This document shows, one piece after another, positions 44,541 to 57,318 of a stretch of DNA of 64,000 nt (position 1 is its first letter; the number at the start of each line of letters is the position of its first letter). A program made the translations under genes and the position numbers. The stretch is from Macrolepiota albuminosa (Eukaryota > Basidiomycota > Agaricomycetes > Agaricales > Agaricaceae): NCBI GenBank assembly GCA_027475525.1, contig JAMWFC010000049.1:5998947-6062946 (forward strand), given 5' to 3'. The notes under the pieces are model-generated. The model ran no database searches. It was not told the origin of the DNA and saw nothing but the letters and a program-made list of their open reading frames with translations.

Positions 44541-47500
44541 CTAATCATTTTCTTCTTCTTCAACTAGAGTCGGCAAGTCATCATCGTCCAATAATTCTGT
44601 TTCTTCAAGTTCTCTTAACTTGGCGGTGTCAATATCTAGCGCTTCAAGCGGCAAGTCAATGTGTTCTCTGGCGAGATATGGCAATAGGCGAAAGGCGGCA
44701 ACAGGTCGATGTAGTACTGAACCATCTAATTCACAGAGCACGTAAGCGCCTCCATGGTTACGAGAGATAACTACCAAAGGTCCTAGATAGTGAGGGCGCA
44801 TTTTCTTGTTGTACGAGGTTTCAATTTTGGAGTTGCGCATAAGCACTAGCGCTCCTCTCGGGAAGTTGTAATCCTTGATAGTAGCGCCATGCTCGGTTTC
44901 GAATCGCAGGGCGGCTTGGCGACAGGTGCTAAAGACTGCCTCGTGAAGTCGCTCCAAATCTTCTTTCCGTTATTGGAGATCAATTGCTCGCCTGGCGATC
45001 AGGTCGGTAGTTGCTAAGATGCTGTTGGGTGCGGGCTGAAGGTAGGTTGCTTCTATAATGTCGGCAGGGAGTAAAGGATGGGTGCCAGTAGCCGCGTAAT
45101 AAGGAGAACAACCCATGCGCTTACGAATGGTAACTCTTTCCGACCAGAATACTGAATATGTCGCCTCACTCCAACACGACTCGTTGCCATCGACTGCCTT
45201 GAAGAGTGCTTGCCAAATGTCAAAGTGTGGTCTCTCTACCAGGCCATTGGCGTGCTTGTTTTAGCCAGATATGCGGATGTGATGGATATTGTACTTCTTG
45301 GCGAGATAGGTTAGCGCTTTGATAATTGGCGCACCGTTATCCATGACAATTTCTCTTAGTGCTCCCCAACGGCAGATGACGTCCTCAAATAGCCACTTGG
45401 CGACCGCCTCGGTATTTTCTCTTTGAAGCATTCGAAATTCAGGCCAGTGGATTAGCGAGCAACGACCTTGAATAATGTACTTGTAGCGACCAGATTTAGG
45501 CATATGCATGGTGTCGACGTAAATTTTGCTAAAAAGAGGAGCTGGCGTTGCAACGGTTGGCGGGATGAGCACTTGGCGTGTTTGTTGAATTTGGCAGAGG
45601 TGGCAAGTCCTGATGTACCAGGCGATGTCGGCACTAGCGTGGGGCCACCAGAATCGTTCCAGCAGAGAAGCTCGGGTAGCGTACAGACCTCTATGTCCTA
45701 ATTCGTCATGCATGGTGCGCAGGACTCGTAAGCAACTTTCTGCCTTGATGATCAGCTTGTGAGCGCCATCTCAATTTCGTCGCCAAAGTCGGTTGTCAGT
45801 AAAGAAGAACTGGGTAGCGTATCTGATAAAAGTCGCGAATTGTTCGTTGGTAAGGCCTGCTGGTTGCTTGAGGTCTTGTATCCATTGTTCAACTATTAAC
45901 AGACGACTGTCTTCTGCCTTTGCCTTGGCGGATCGGGGAACAGCATCGTAGGTCAGGTTTCTGCTGTCTTCTCTTAGCGGATGGGGCTCTTGTACGATTT
46001 TGACTGGAGGCGAGTTCTGACTGAAAATGCTTGCCGCGTAGAATGTGAGGGGTGCGCTAAAGGTCTCGGGGCGGTAAGGGACAATGGGATGTAGAAGAAT
46101 ACTAGTAGGCTGTTGCCGTCATAGGAGGGGTATTGGCTGTTGTATGAGGTGCACAAATCCGTGTAAGCGGTCAATCCAGTCCTCGAAATCGCTATCTGCC
46201 TGCGGATCCACTGCCGGGTCGCCAGGCTGCCGTGGTCGCCTAGAAAGTCCATCTGGGCCGTGGAAAGAGCTCTTGACGTGTACCAATTCAAAGTGAAACA
46301 TGAGGATGGTGACTACCCACTGGTTCATACTAGCGGATGGCTGGATGTTGGGATTCTGCAGCATGCCTTTGATGTACCTAGCGTCGACTTCAACAATAAG
46401 GTTCCGGACGCCAATCAAATACATCTGTAGCGCTCGGAAAGCTTTGAAGAGTCCATAGAGCTCTAGCTTAGGCTGACTGTAGCGAGACTCTCTGTCATTT
46501 AGCGTGATAGACCCAAAGCGGTTGTAGTGTCGCTGTTTCCGATTGTCGCTAAGGAACTAGCACAAGAAGTAGCCAACGGCAATGTACGAGGTATCCACCG
46601 CCAAGATAACTGGGTCGGCAGAGGTATAATTGATGGGGACTAGGGGCTTGGCGTCTTGTAGGGCTTTTACTAAGTCTCGCTGTGCAGTGACCTGGTCTGG
46701 CCCAAATTCGAAGGGCTCGTTGGCGCAGGTGAGTTGGTTAAGGGCATGTGCGCGATGGGCAAAGTTCTTGACGAATATCCTGAGAATGCCAACGGTACCA
46801 AGAAATGCGCGAACTTCTGATAAGTCGCGGCAAGGACCCCAGTGCTCCAAAAGTGCTAAGCGAGATTCGTCGGGAACCCGTCCGTCGGGAGTGCAGATGT
46901 GACCAAGTATTTTGAACCTTGGCACACAAAGGAGGAGCTTGTGGCCGCTAAAGGTTCCACCGCTATACTTCATACGTTGGAGAACTCGGTTGAGCAACTG
47001 GAAAAACTCCCATAGCGCTAAGCAAACGTTGGAGTTGTCGGGATGAGTCGCCAGTAAGCCGTTGACGAGTCGCCAGTCTCAGGGGCCTTTAACGCCAACG
47101 TCATCAATGAAGCTAAGGATGTTATGCGGTATCTCGGGTTGGAGGATGAAGGTGATGTTGTCATGGAATATAGGGACTGAGTTTGTCCAGCCCATTGGCA
47201 AGGTAACTAGGCGTAACGTGCCAAACAGAGTCTGGAAAGTAGTGAGGTCACAGGAAGAAGGGTGTATCAAGCGTTCATCGTAGCCAACATAGAGATCGAG
47301 GGTGGTGCCACAAATACGCCCGGCAAAGGACTCGGCAACGTGATCAGGAAAAGGCGGTACGCCAGAGTGTCGAATGGTAACTCTATTTAGCGGTTCGAGA
47401 CTGTGGACTATGCGTAGGTTGCCATTCTTTTTGAGGACGCAAAACCATCAGGAGCGGTAAGAACTGTTTGAGGGCTCGTAGATGCCAGCCTTAATCTTGG

Positions 47501-48290
47501 TCCTAATAATCTGGCAGACCTCGGCTTCGATCCCAGGCGGTAACGGTCGGTTGTGCTCAGTCCACGGTACGTGAGGAATGGTCGGGATGATGACAGGCGG
47601 GAAGAAATCTGTGCGTAGGCTGCCGCGTTCCGAGTCCTCCCAAGCGAAGGCTTTATCCTGCTTAGCGACAAGATCGGTAAGGACATTCAACTCATCTTTA
47701 GTCAAAAATCCTGTGTCATGCTCCTTCGCGAATTGTTGCTGGCGTTCCGTGGTAAAACGTCCTGTGGGCTGAAAGGGTGGCGGATTTGGTGATAAGGTCG
47801 GCATATCGGCAAGAGGGTCTCCAACGATCTGGCGCTCGATCCTAAACGCCTCAGGAGAGTGCGTAGCGATGGGTTTTGTTTTAAGCGCGACTGGCTTATA
47901 TTTCTTTTTGACTTGTACCCCTTTCCTTTTGGGAGCATTAGCTTGGTTATATACAGAAGTAGAAAGGGGAACTGTAGCCTGAGGAGCGGCAAGTCCAAGA
48001 ATGGCAGGAGACGATGCTCCGGGAAGGGTGGTGAGATAAGTATTGATAGATGCAAAATTTTGAAATGACTCAGAAGCGGTAAGGTATAAGTAGGCAAGAG
48101 AGGAATCGGTAATGTTTTGATTTTTCTGAGAAAGCTCTGCGTCGGTAGTGGGTAAAGTAGTTAAAACATCTTCGTCAAGAAAAGCAGTTGACATAACATT
48201 TACAAGACCAGTTGAATGGTCATATTCCAGCGTTGGCGCCACATCTCCGTGATTGTCGCCAATCACCTCCTCAATGGTCTGTGAAAACAC
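44541..48290 (-). pseudogene. pol: A3 pol: RT, RNase H, integrase (many stops)
   Basis: Same domain order as A1. Stops include 47448 (after SYRS), 47079 (CGA to TGA), 46557 (TAG after GYFLC, shared with A4), 46119 (TGA after PIPLL, shared with A1 and A4) and 45773-45771 (TGA in RRN-stop-DGAH, shared with A1 and A4). Another stop lies near 45260, and the frame is also broken around 44960-45260. Catalytic segments FIDDVGV, YVDTMHMP and VMDNGAP remain recognisable. Confidence 0.88.
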
Positions 48291-49567
48291 CGGTGTGGAG
48301 GGTCGTTGGCGTGTTGGTCGGTAAATTCCGGCAGCTTAGCGCGGGCGCCTTTTTGTTGTTCCCTAGGGAACGTCAGCACCGTTCGTCAGATTCCGGAATT
48401 AGGGTCGCTAATCGTCAAAGTCGTCTCGTCGTCGGTAACTGTCTTGACGACTGATTGTGCCAAGACATCGAAGGGTCTGCCGAGAAGTAAATCGTATGCC
48501 GGGGAGCATAAAATATGTATCTGCAAATAAAAGGTGATGTCGCCAAGGGTGCAAGGCACATTCTTGGCGAGGCCAAGGGATCTGTCCACCGTACCGTTAG
48601 CGCTCTGCATGTTTAGTATAACTGTAGGGTCGTAAATAAGGCCTAGATTGTTAGCGACGTCGGCTGCCATAGAGATAATTTGAGACCCGCTATCCACAAT
48701 AGCCTCTACCTTGTGCTTGTTGTCGACAGTTAGCGCTACTGAGCGGATAGCGTGTGATTCTTGAGCGACGGTAAGGATTGCTGGGTCTTTTCCATGGTCG
48801 ACTGACCTAAGATAGGTCTCGACAGGGTCCACAGAGGTGGCGTTAGCGATGGTGTCGGCAGGAGAGTCTTCAGTATCCAGCGAGTCGACGGTAACAGAAA
48901 ACCCGGGTAGCGCATCGTCGAGGTCCTTGACCTTGGCAACAGTTGTCGCCAAGGGATGTCGAAGCGTGACTGCTGTCTTGACTTGGTTGCGAACGTCGGG
49001 AGCTATACTGCAAAGTTCTTCTACTGACAAGGTGACGGCAGTTTTTATTATGTGGCTGAAGACATGGTTGGATTTCTCTATGTCGAAAATTGGTGCGGTA
49101 GGTCGATAGCCGCCTTCAGCATGCTTCTTGGAAGCGGCAAAATTTTGTTGTGCGGGGGCGTGATAACGGTTGGGAATCCCTGAGTAGGGATGGAGAGGCG
49201 GCAAAGGCACCTCAGGAACGGCAGCGGACGACGATGGTTCTTGAGTGGTAGCTGGCAGGGCGGCAGGAGCGGGAGGCATGGGCTTATATCCTTTAAGAGG
49301 CTGCTTAGGCTGCTTAACTTCAACACCATCAAAAACCTGATTCTTAAGCGAATCCAGCTCCTGTTGTAGCTTGGTGATACACTCTTCCCGTGAGAAAGTA
49401 GGGCGGTCGCCAACGCTGTTGAAGTGTAAGACCTCGTGGATCATTTGCTGTTGGGTCGCCTGTTCAGGGTCGGGGTTGGCGTTGCCAGAAAGCGTGCCGG
49501 TAACAATTTGGCCTGGGTTGCGCCTGTGCCATTCATCAATTCGCTCCTGGAAGGACTTCTTGTCCGG
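48263..49567 (-). pseudogene. gag: A3 gag-protease, 3' part, split by A4
   Basis: Gag from DKKSFQERIDEWHRR to the end, including retropepsin VDSGSQI. A TGA at 48388-48386 replaces the CGA of A1 and A4. The 5' part lies at 60115-60980 on the other side of A4. Confidence 0.87.
49564..49567. repeat. A4 target-site duplication, left
   Basis: CCGG. The other copy is the CCGG at 60015-60018, at the end of the inverted gag piece. Confidence 0.75.
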
Positions 49568-50500
49568 TGATAGGACCCTATACAGGTTAGGCGCATCAAC
49601 GGCAGGCTCGGCACCGGCTCCGGAAACCTTGCCGCACTTGTTCCGAACTTGGCGCACACATTCTACCTATTTTAAGCCATTCCCAATGGCCGGACACGGC
49701 AAGAAGCAGATCCGATCAATGATAGCGCCGATGGCAGCAGGAATGACAACTGACAGATGGCATCAGTCACTGACAACAGCGCTTAGCAAGAAGATTGATG
49801 ATCTGTCAAAAACTGACAGACAGCTTGGCGTTTGACCTTGGCAGCTGACATCGCTTAGCGCCACCGATTTGGCGCCTGACACTGCTTAGGTATGTTGATA
49901 GACAGAAGAAGGATGGATTGATGGTTTAGCGTCGCGATCTGCCGCCTGACGCCGCTAAGGGTCTTGAATGGATGGCAGGGATCTGAAACAGTTGGAGCTA
50001 CCCCTTGTAAAATTTTCTAGTTTACCGCTCTTTGGCCACTGGCGACGGCGAACTCTTTGTAGTATATAAGTACTTACCGACTTGTACAATATAATCAGAA
50101 TAGACCAGAGTTTCCTGCTCCCACTTCTTCAGTCTCCCTTACGCTCAAGATTTCGTTTACAGTTGGCAACGTCGAACTTATTGGCAGTTGCAGACTATCG
50201 CCAACCTTCGACTTATTCACGCCTTGCAGCTATGGCAGGCACTATTGACGCTTAGACCTCACTAAGCTTACCGCGTTCTTGCCACTCATCTTGCCGTGCT
50301 CACTTACCGCTTCTTCATAGGCGCTGTACCTTAGCGCTTTACACTTGCCGACACCCGTTACCGACTTTTCATCTTTTTCACAGGCGCGTTCTCTGGGACC
50401 TGCCCGGGACTCCCTCATTACTTTAGCGTGCCCAATGCAAGCAATTGGTACGGTAACACTTTACCTACATTTGTTACTGACTAAACTTTGGGCGTCATCA
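49568..50500 (+). repeat. A4 5' LTR
   Basis: 933 bp, TGATAGG ... CGTCATCA. TATA box TATATAAG at 50063-50070. Plus orientation, opposite to the A3 it sits in. Confidence 0.94.
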
Positions 50501-50503
50501 AAT

Positions 50504-50522
50504 TGGAGCCCACCGCGAGGGA
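50504..50522 (+). promoter_or_regulatory. A4 primer-binding site
   Basis: TGGAGCCCACCGCGAGGGA, identical to A1-A3. Confidence 0.7.
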
Positions 50523-50883
50523 ACTTTAGGGCAGAATTCCTCCAGAAACCTGTCTCCAGCGTAGGCGCCGCCTGCTAGAGCAGTCGGCAGAAGGCATAGC
50601 TCCTTCCCACCCATCCACTCCACAACCACCTGGTGCCTTACCGGGTCTTTCGCTAGCCCAGGAACTACAGAACGCCACTGTAGGCGAATTTCCTGATCTC
50701 TACCGGCAGTCCCTAGACTTTAGCGTGGACGACCTCTTAGTGTCACCGCTTGCCGTACCACAGCCAGTTACTCCCACTACGCCTTTAACGCCTCTATCTC
50801 AACTCGTCATTTCGCTTACCCCGTCGCCAGTCTCTAGAACCCCTTCCCCACAACCGCTAACCAAACTCGCCAACACAGTTGCT
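50523..50883 (+). other. A4 gag leader
   Basis: Open in the gag frame after a TAG near the PBS, without ATG, as in A1; conserved coding-like Pro/Thr-rich sequence. Confidence 0.45.
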
Positions 50884-53184
50884 ATGGAACAACAAGTTCA
50901 GTGCATGCCTCCACGTAACCACTTCTCGGCACCAAAATGGGACGAGTCCAAGCCACGGGAGCTCTCCCAGTATTTCAAGGAATTAGAGTATTTATTCAGG
51001 GATTGTAACATTACCGACCACACGCAGATGAAGGAGTATGGGGCAAGATACGTATCATATGACACGGCAGAAACTTGGACAGGTCTTACCGAGTTTGCAG
51101 CATTTGTTCCCGCCACACCGACAGCTCCCGCCCGAGGCGCTTCCTACGAGGATTGGAAAACGGCAGTGATTCAGTTGTACCCTGGCGCTGAGGAAGCTAC
51201 CCGCTACTCGGTAAACGAGCTGCAGAAACTAGTTCATGAATCCTTTGATAACGACACATCGTCTCTTGGTGCGTTCTCCACGTATTACCGCAAATTCCAA
51301 AAGATTGCTAAGTGGTTGGTGCAAAACGGCAAGCTCTATATCAACGAGGAACGTCGCCTATTCCAACAAGGCATCCCGACTTCACTTTGGACTCGCATTG
51401 CGTGTCGCCTAGAAATTGTTCATCAGGAACACCACCCAGACGAGCCATATAACGTTGCCGACGTCTTTGAAGCCGGTAAGTGGGTTCTCAAGGGAACAGA
51501 CACTGGTGTTGGGTTGCAACGTGCTAGGACGAGCCCACCCCCTGAGCGAACTAACGGTATTATCCCCATCCCGCCTCCCGCTGCCGACTTCATTAAGAAG
51601 GAGGATCTCAACGCTGCCGTTACCGCTGCCGTCGCATCTGCCATGACTCGCATCAAAACTATGATTACCACCAACCTCGCTGCTAACCGACCCGCCAACG
51701 TACCTGCGTCAGGTCCTTGCCATTTTTGTGGGGAAATTGGCCACACCATGACTAGAGGACGCTGCACCACCCTCGAAAATTATATTTGGCAAGGAAGAAT
51801 TAGAAGGGCTATCGACAGCAAGATAGTCCTTACCACTGGCGCCACCATCCCCAACTACCCAGACAAAAAGTCCTTCCAGGAGCGAGTTGATGAATGGCAC
51901 AGGCGCAACCCAGGCCAAATCGTTACCGGCACGCTATCTGGCAACGCCAACCCCGACCCTGAACAGGGGACCCAACAGCAGATGATCCACGAGGTCTTAC
52001 ACTTCGACAGCATTGGCGACCGCCCTACTTTCTCGTGGGAAGAGTGTATCGCTAAGCTACAACAGGAGCTGGATTTGCTTAAGAATCAGGTTTTTGATGG
52101 TGTTGAAGTTAAGCAGCCTAAGCAGCCTCTTAAAGGATATAAGCCAATGCCTCCCACTAGCAAGCTACTGACTCCCGCTCCTGCCGCCCTGCCCGCTACA
52201 ACTCCAGAACCATCGACGTCCGCTGCCGCTCCCGAACCGCCTTTGCCGCCTCTCCACCCCTATTCAGGGATTCCTGACCGTTATCATGCACCCACACAAC
52301 GAAATTTTGCTGCTCCCGAGAAGCGTCCTGAAGGTGGTTACCGACCTACTGCGCCAATTTTTGACATCAAAAAATCCAACCACGTCTTTAGCCGCATTAT
52401 GAAAACTGCCGTCACATTGTCAGTAGAAGAACTTTGCAGCATTGCTCCTGACGTTTGCAACCAAGTGAAAACCACAGTTACTCCTCGACGTCCCTTGGCG
52501 ACAACTGTTGCCAAGGTTGAGGACCTTGACGATGCGCTACCCGGTTTTTCTGTTACCGTCGACTCGCTGGATACTGAAGCCTCTCCTGCCGACACCATCG
52601 CTAACGCCACCTCTGTGGACCCAGTAGAGACTTATCTTAGGTCAGTAGACCATGGAGAAGACCCTGCAATTCTTACCGTCGCTCAAAAATCACACACTAT
52701 CTGCTCAGTAGCGCTAACTGTCGACAACAAGCACGAGGTAGAGGCTATAGTGGATAGCGGTTCTCAAATTATCTCTATGGCAGCCGACGTCGCTAACGAT
52801 TTGGGTCTCATTTATGACCCTACAGTCATCCTAAACATGCAGAGCGCTAACGGTACAGTGGACAGATCTTTAGGCCTCGCCAAGAATGTGCCTTGCACCC
52901 TTGGCGACATCACCTTTTATTTGCAGATACATATTTTACGCTTCCTGGCATACGATTTACTTCTCGGCAGACCCTTCAACATCTTGGCGTGATCAGTCGT
53001 CAAGACAGTTACCGACGACGAGACGACTTTGACGATTAGCAACCCCAATTCCGGAATCCGACAAACGGTGCCAACGTTCCCTAGGAGACAACAACAAGGC
53101 GCCCGCGCTAAGCCCCCGGAATTTACCGACCAACACGCCAACGACCCTCCACACCAGTGTTTTCACAGACCATCGAGGAGGTGA
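50884..53184 (+). pseudogene. gag: A4 gag-protease (one TGA)
   Basis: MEQQVQCMPPRNHF start. Capsid-like part, atypical zinc knuckle (CHFCGEIGHTMTRGRC), Pro-rich linker and retropepsin VDSGSQI are all present. Its only stop is TGA at 52990-52992, where A1 has CGA, near the end of the protease. Start chosen as the first ATG in frame. Confidence 0.88.
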
Positions 53185-56100
53185 TTGGCGACGATCACAG
53201 AGATGTGGCGCTAACGCTGGAATATGACCATTTTACTGGTCCTGTAAATATCTTATCTACCGCTTGTCTGGACAATGAAGTTTTACTTTCCTCTACCACT
53301 ACCGATGCTGAGCTTTTCCAGAAAAACCCAAACATTACCGACTCTGCTCTAGCGTACTTATATCTTACCGCCTCAGAATCGTTTCAAAGTTTTGCGTCTA
53401 CCGATACCTATCTCACCACTCTTCCCGGAGCCTTGTCTCCTGCCGTTCTTGGACTTGCCGCTCCTCAGGCTACAGTTCCCCTTTCCACCTCTATATATAA
53501 CTAAGCTAACGCTCCCAAAAGGAAAGGGGTACAAGCCAAAAAGAAATATAAGCCAGTTGCACTTAAAACAAAACCCATCGCTACGCACTCTCCTGAGGCG
53601 TTTAGAATCGAGCGCCAGATCATTGGCGACCCTCTTGCTGACCTACGTACTTTATCACCGAATCCGCCACCCTTTCAGCTCACGGGACGTTTTACCGCAG
53701 AACGCCAGCAGCAGTTTGCCAAGGAGCATGACACAGGATTTTTGACCAAAGATGAGTTGAACATCCTTACCGATCTCGTTGCTAAGCAGGATAAAGCCTT
53801 CACCTGGGAGGACTCAGAGCGCAGCAGCCTACGCACAGACTTCTTCCCGCCTGTCATCATCCCGACCATTCCTCATGTGCCGTGAACTGAGCACAACTGA
53901 CTGTTACCGCCTAGAATCAAAGCCGAGGTCTGCCAAATCATTAGGACCAAGATTAAGGCTGGCGTCTATGAGCTCTCAAACAGTTCTTACTGCTCCCATT
54001 GGTTCTGCGTCCTCAAAAAGAACGGTAATCTGCGCATAGTCCACAGCCTGGAACCGCTAAATAGGGTTACTATTTGACACTCTGGCGTACCGCCCTTCCC
54101 TGACCATGTTGCCGAGTCCTTTGCCGGGCGCATTTGTGGCGCACCCTTGACCTTTACGTTGGCTACAATGAACGTCTGATACACCCTTCTTCCCGTGACC
54201 TCACCACTTTTCAAACTCTGTTTGGCGCATTACGCCTAGTTACCTTGCCGATGGGCTGGACAAACTCAGTCCCTATATTCCATGACAACATCACCTTCAT
54301 CCTCCAACCCGAGATACCGCATAACATCCTTAGCTTCATTGATGACGTTGGCGTTAAAGGCCCCCGAGACTGGCGACTCGTCAACGGCTTACCGGCGACT
54401 CATCCCGACAACTCCAACGTTTGCTTAGCGCTATGAGAGTTTTTCCAGTTGCTCAACCGAGTTCTCCAACGTATGAAGTATAGCGGTGGAACCTTTAGCG
54501 GCCACAAGCTCCTCCTTTGTGCGCCAAGGTTCAAAATACTTGGTCACATCTGCACTCCCGACGGACGGGTTCCCGACGAATCTCGCTTAGCACTTTTGGA
54601 GCACTGGGGTCCTTGCCGCGACTTATCAGAAGTTCGCGCATTTCTTGGTACCGTTGGCATTCTCAGGATATTCGTCAAGAACTTTGCCCATTGCGCACAT
54701 GCCCTTAACCAACTCACCTGCGCCAACGAGCCCTTCGAATTTGGGCCAGACCAGGTCACCGCTCAACGAGACTTGGTAAAAGCTCTACAAGATGCCAAGC
54801 CACTAGTCCCCATCGATTATACCTCTGCCGACCCAGTTATCTTGGCAGTGGATACCTCGTACATTGCCGTTGGCTACTTCTTGTGCTAGTTCCTTAGCGA
54901 CAATCGGAAACAGCGACACTACAACCGCTTTGGGTCTATCACGCTAAATGACAGAGAGTCTCGCTACAGTCAGCCTAAGCTAGAGCTCTATGGACTCTTC
55001 AAAGCTTTCCGAGCGCTACAGATGTATTTGATTGGCGTCCGGAACCTTATTGTTGAAGTCGACGCTAGGTACATCAAAGGCATGCTGCAGAATCCCAACA
55101 TCCAGCCATCCGCTAGTATGAACCGGTGGGTAGTCACCATCCTCATGTTTCACTTTGAATTGGTACACGTCAAGAGCTCTTTCCACGGCCCAGATGGACT
55201 TTCTAGGCGACCACGGCAGCCTGGCGACCCGGCAGTGGATCCGCAGGCAGATAGCGATTTTGAGGACTGGATCGACTGCTTACACGGATTTGTGCACCTC
55301 ATACAACAGCCAATACCCCTCCTATGACGGCAACAGCCTACTAGTATTCTTCTACATCCCATTGTCCCTTACCGCCCCGAGACCTTTAGCGCACCCCTCA
55401 CATTCTACGCGGCAAGCATTTTCAGTCAGAACTCGCCTCCAGTCAAAATCGTACAAGAGCCCCATCCGCTGAGAGAAGACAGCAGAAACCTGACCTATGA
55501 TGCTGTTCCCCGATCCGCCAAGGCAAAGGCAGAAGACAGTTGCTTGTTAATAGTTGAACAATGGATACAAGACTTTAAGCGACCTGCAGGCCTTACCAAC
55601 AAGCAATACACGACCTTTATCTGATACGCTACCCGCTTCTTCTTTACCAATAACTGACTTTGGCGACGGAATTGAGATGGCGCTCACAAACTGATCATCA
55701 AGCCAGAAAGTCGCTTACGAGTCCTGTGCGCCATGCATGACGAGCTAGGGCATAGAGGTCTGTATGCTACCCGAGCTTCTCTGTTAAAACGATTCTGGTG
55801 GCCACACGCTAGTGCCGACATCGCCTGGTACATCAAGACTTGCCACCTCTGCCAAATTCAACAAACGCGCCAAGTGCTCATCCCGCCAACCATTGCAATG
55901 CCAGCTTCCCTTTTCAGCAAAATTTACGTCGACACCATGCATATGCCTAAATCTGGTCGCTACAAGTACATTATTCAAGGTCATTGCTCGCTAATCCACT
56001 GGCCTGAATTTCAAATGCTTCAAAGACGAGGCAGTTGCCAAGTGGCTATTTGAGGACGTCATCTGCCGGTGGGGAGCGCTAAGAGAAATTGTCACGGATA

Positions 56101-56897
56101 ACGGTGCGCCAATCATCAAAGCGCTGACATATCTCGCCAAGAAATACAACATTCACCACATTCAAATATCGGGCTACAACAAACACGCCAATGGCCTGGT
56201 AGAGAGACCACACTTTGACGTTCGGCAAGCACTCTTCAAGGCAGTCGATGGCGACGAGGCATGTTGGAGTGAGGTGACATATTCAGTATTTTGGTCAGAA
56301 AGAGTTACTATTTGTAAGCGCATGGGTTGTTCTCCCTATTACGCGGCTACTGGCACCCATCCGTTACTCCCTGCCGACATTATAGAAGCGACCTACCTTC
56401 AACCAGCACCAAACAGCATCTTAGCGACTACCGACCTGATCGCCAGACGAGCAATTGATCTCCAACGACGGAGAGAAGATTTGGAGCGACTTCACGAAGT
56501 AGTCTTTAGCGCCCGTCGGCAAGCCGCCCTGCAATTCAAAACCGAGCATGGCGCTACTATCAAGGATTACAACTTCCCGAGAGGAGCGCTAGTGCTTATG
56601 CGCAACTCCAAAATTGAAACCTCGTACAACAAGAAAATGCGCCCTCACTATCTAGGACCTTTGGTAGTTATCTCTCGTAACCATGGAGGCGCTTACGTGC
56701 TCTGTGAATTAGATGGTTCAGTACTACATCGACCTGTTGCCGCCTTTTGCCTATTGCCATATCTCGCCAGAGAACACATTGACTTGCCGCTTGAAGCGCT
56801 AGATATTGACACCGCCAAGTTAAGAGAACTTGAAGAAACAGAATTATTGGACGATGATGACTTGCCGACTCTAGTTGAAGAAGAAGAAAATGATTAG
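53157..56897 (+). pseudogene. pol: A4 pol: RT, RNase H, integrase (degenerate)
   Basis: Same architecture as A1. A TAA at 53502 replaces CAA. Frameshifts occur near 54100 and 56030 (a short deletion in LQRENTEAV). A TAG lies after GYFLC (shared with A3), and the two TGAs after PIPLL (55325-55327) and in RRN-stop-DGAH (55673-55675) are shared with A1 and A3. The integrase C-terminal part, 56274-56897, is open to EEEEND. Confidence 0.87.
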
Positions 56898-57318
56898 AAA
56901 AGACTATAAATTGATAAGCTCTTTCTTTCTATTACTTACCTTACTTATCTTTCTTGCCAATACTTACTATACCATATCCAACAGACATTTTCTTACTTAG
57001 TCAAGTCGCAGCGCTAGCACGTCACCAGCGCTTAGCGCATTGTGCAACTCTCGCCAAGGGTTTTTCGCTATGATGACTTACTGAGCGTTTCCCTTTTCCT
57101 CAAACTTTGTCTAAGTCCCTCTCATATGATTCATCTTACTAAAACCTACCCTAGAATGCTTGCCGCTGACTGTCTCTTAGCTATACTTTGTTTGCTGCTG
57201 CGCTAACTCAAATTATGAAGCTTATCCTCACACTCGGCGAGAAGGCAGCAAGAAAGCTATACGCGTACGGCAATCAACAAAATATTTACATAAGCGGCCT
57301 ATCTACACTAAGGTCCGC
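56898..57318. other. Convergent 3' region of A4
   Basis: Noncoding counterpart of 3315-3747. Confidence 0.5.
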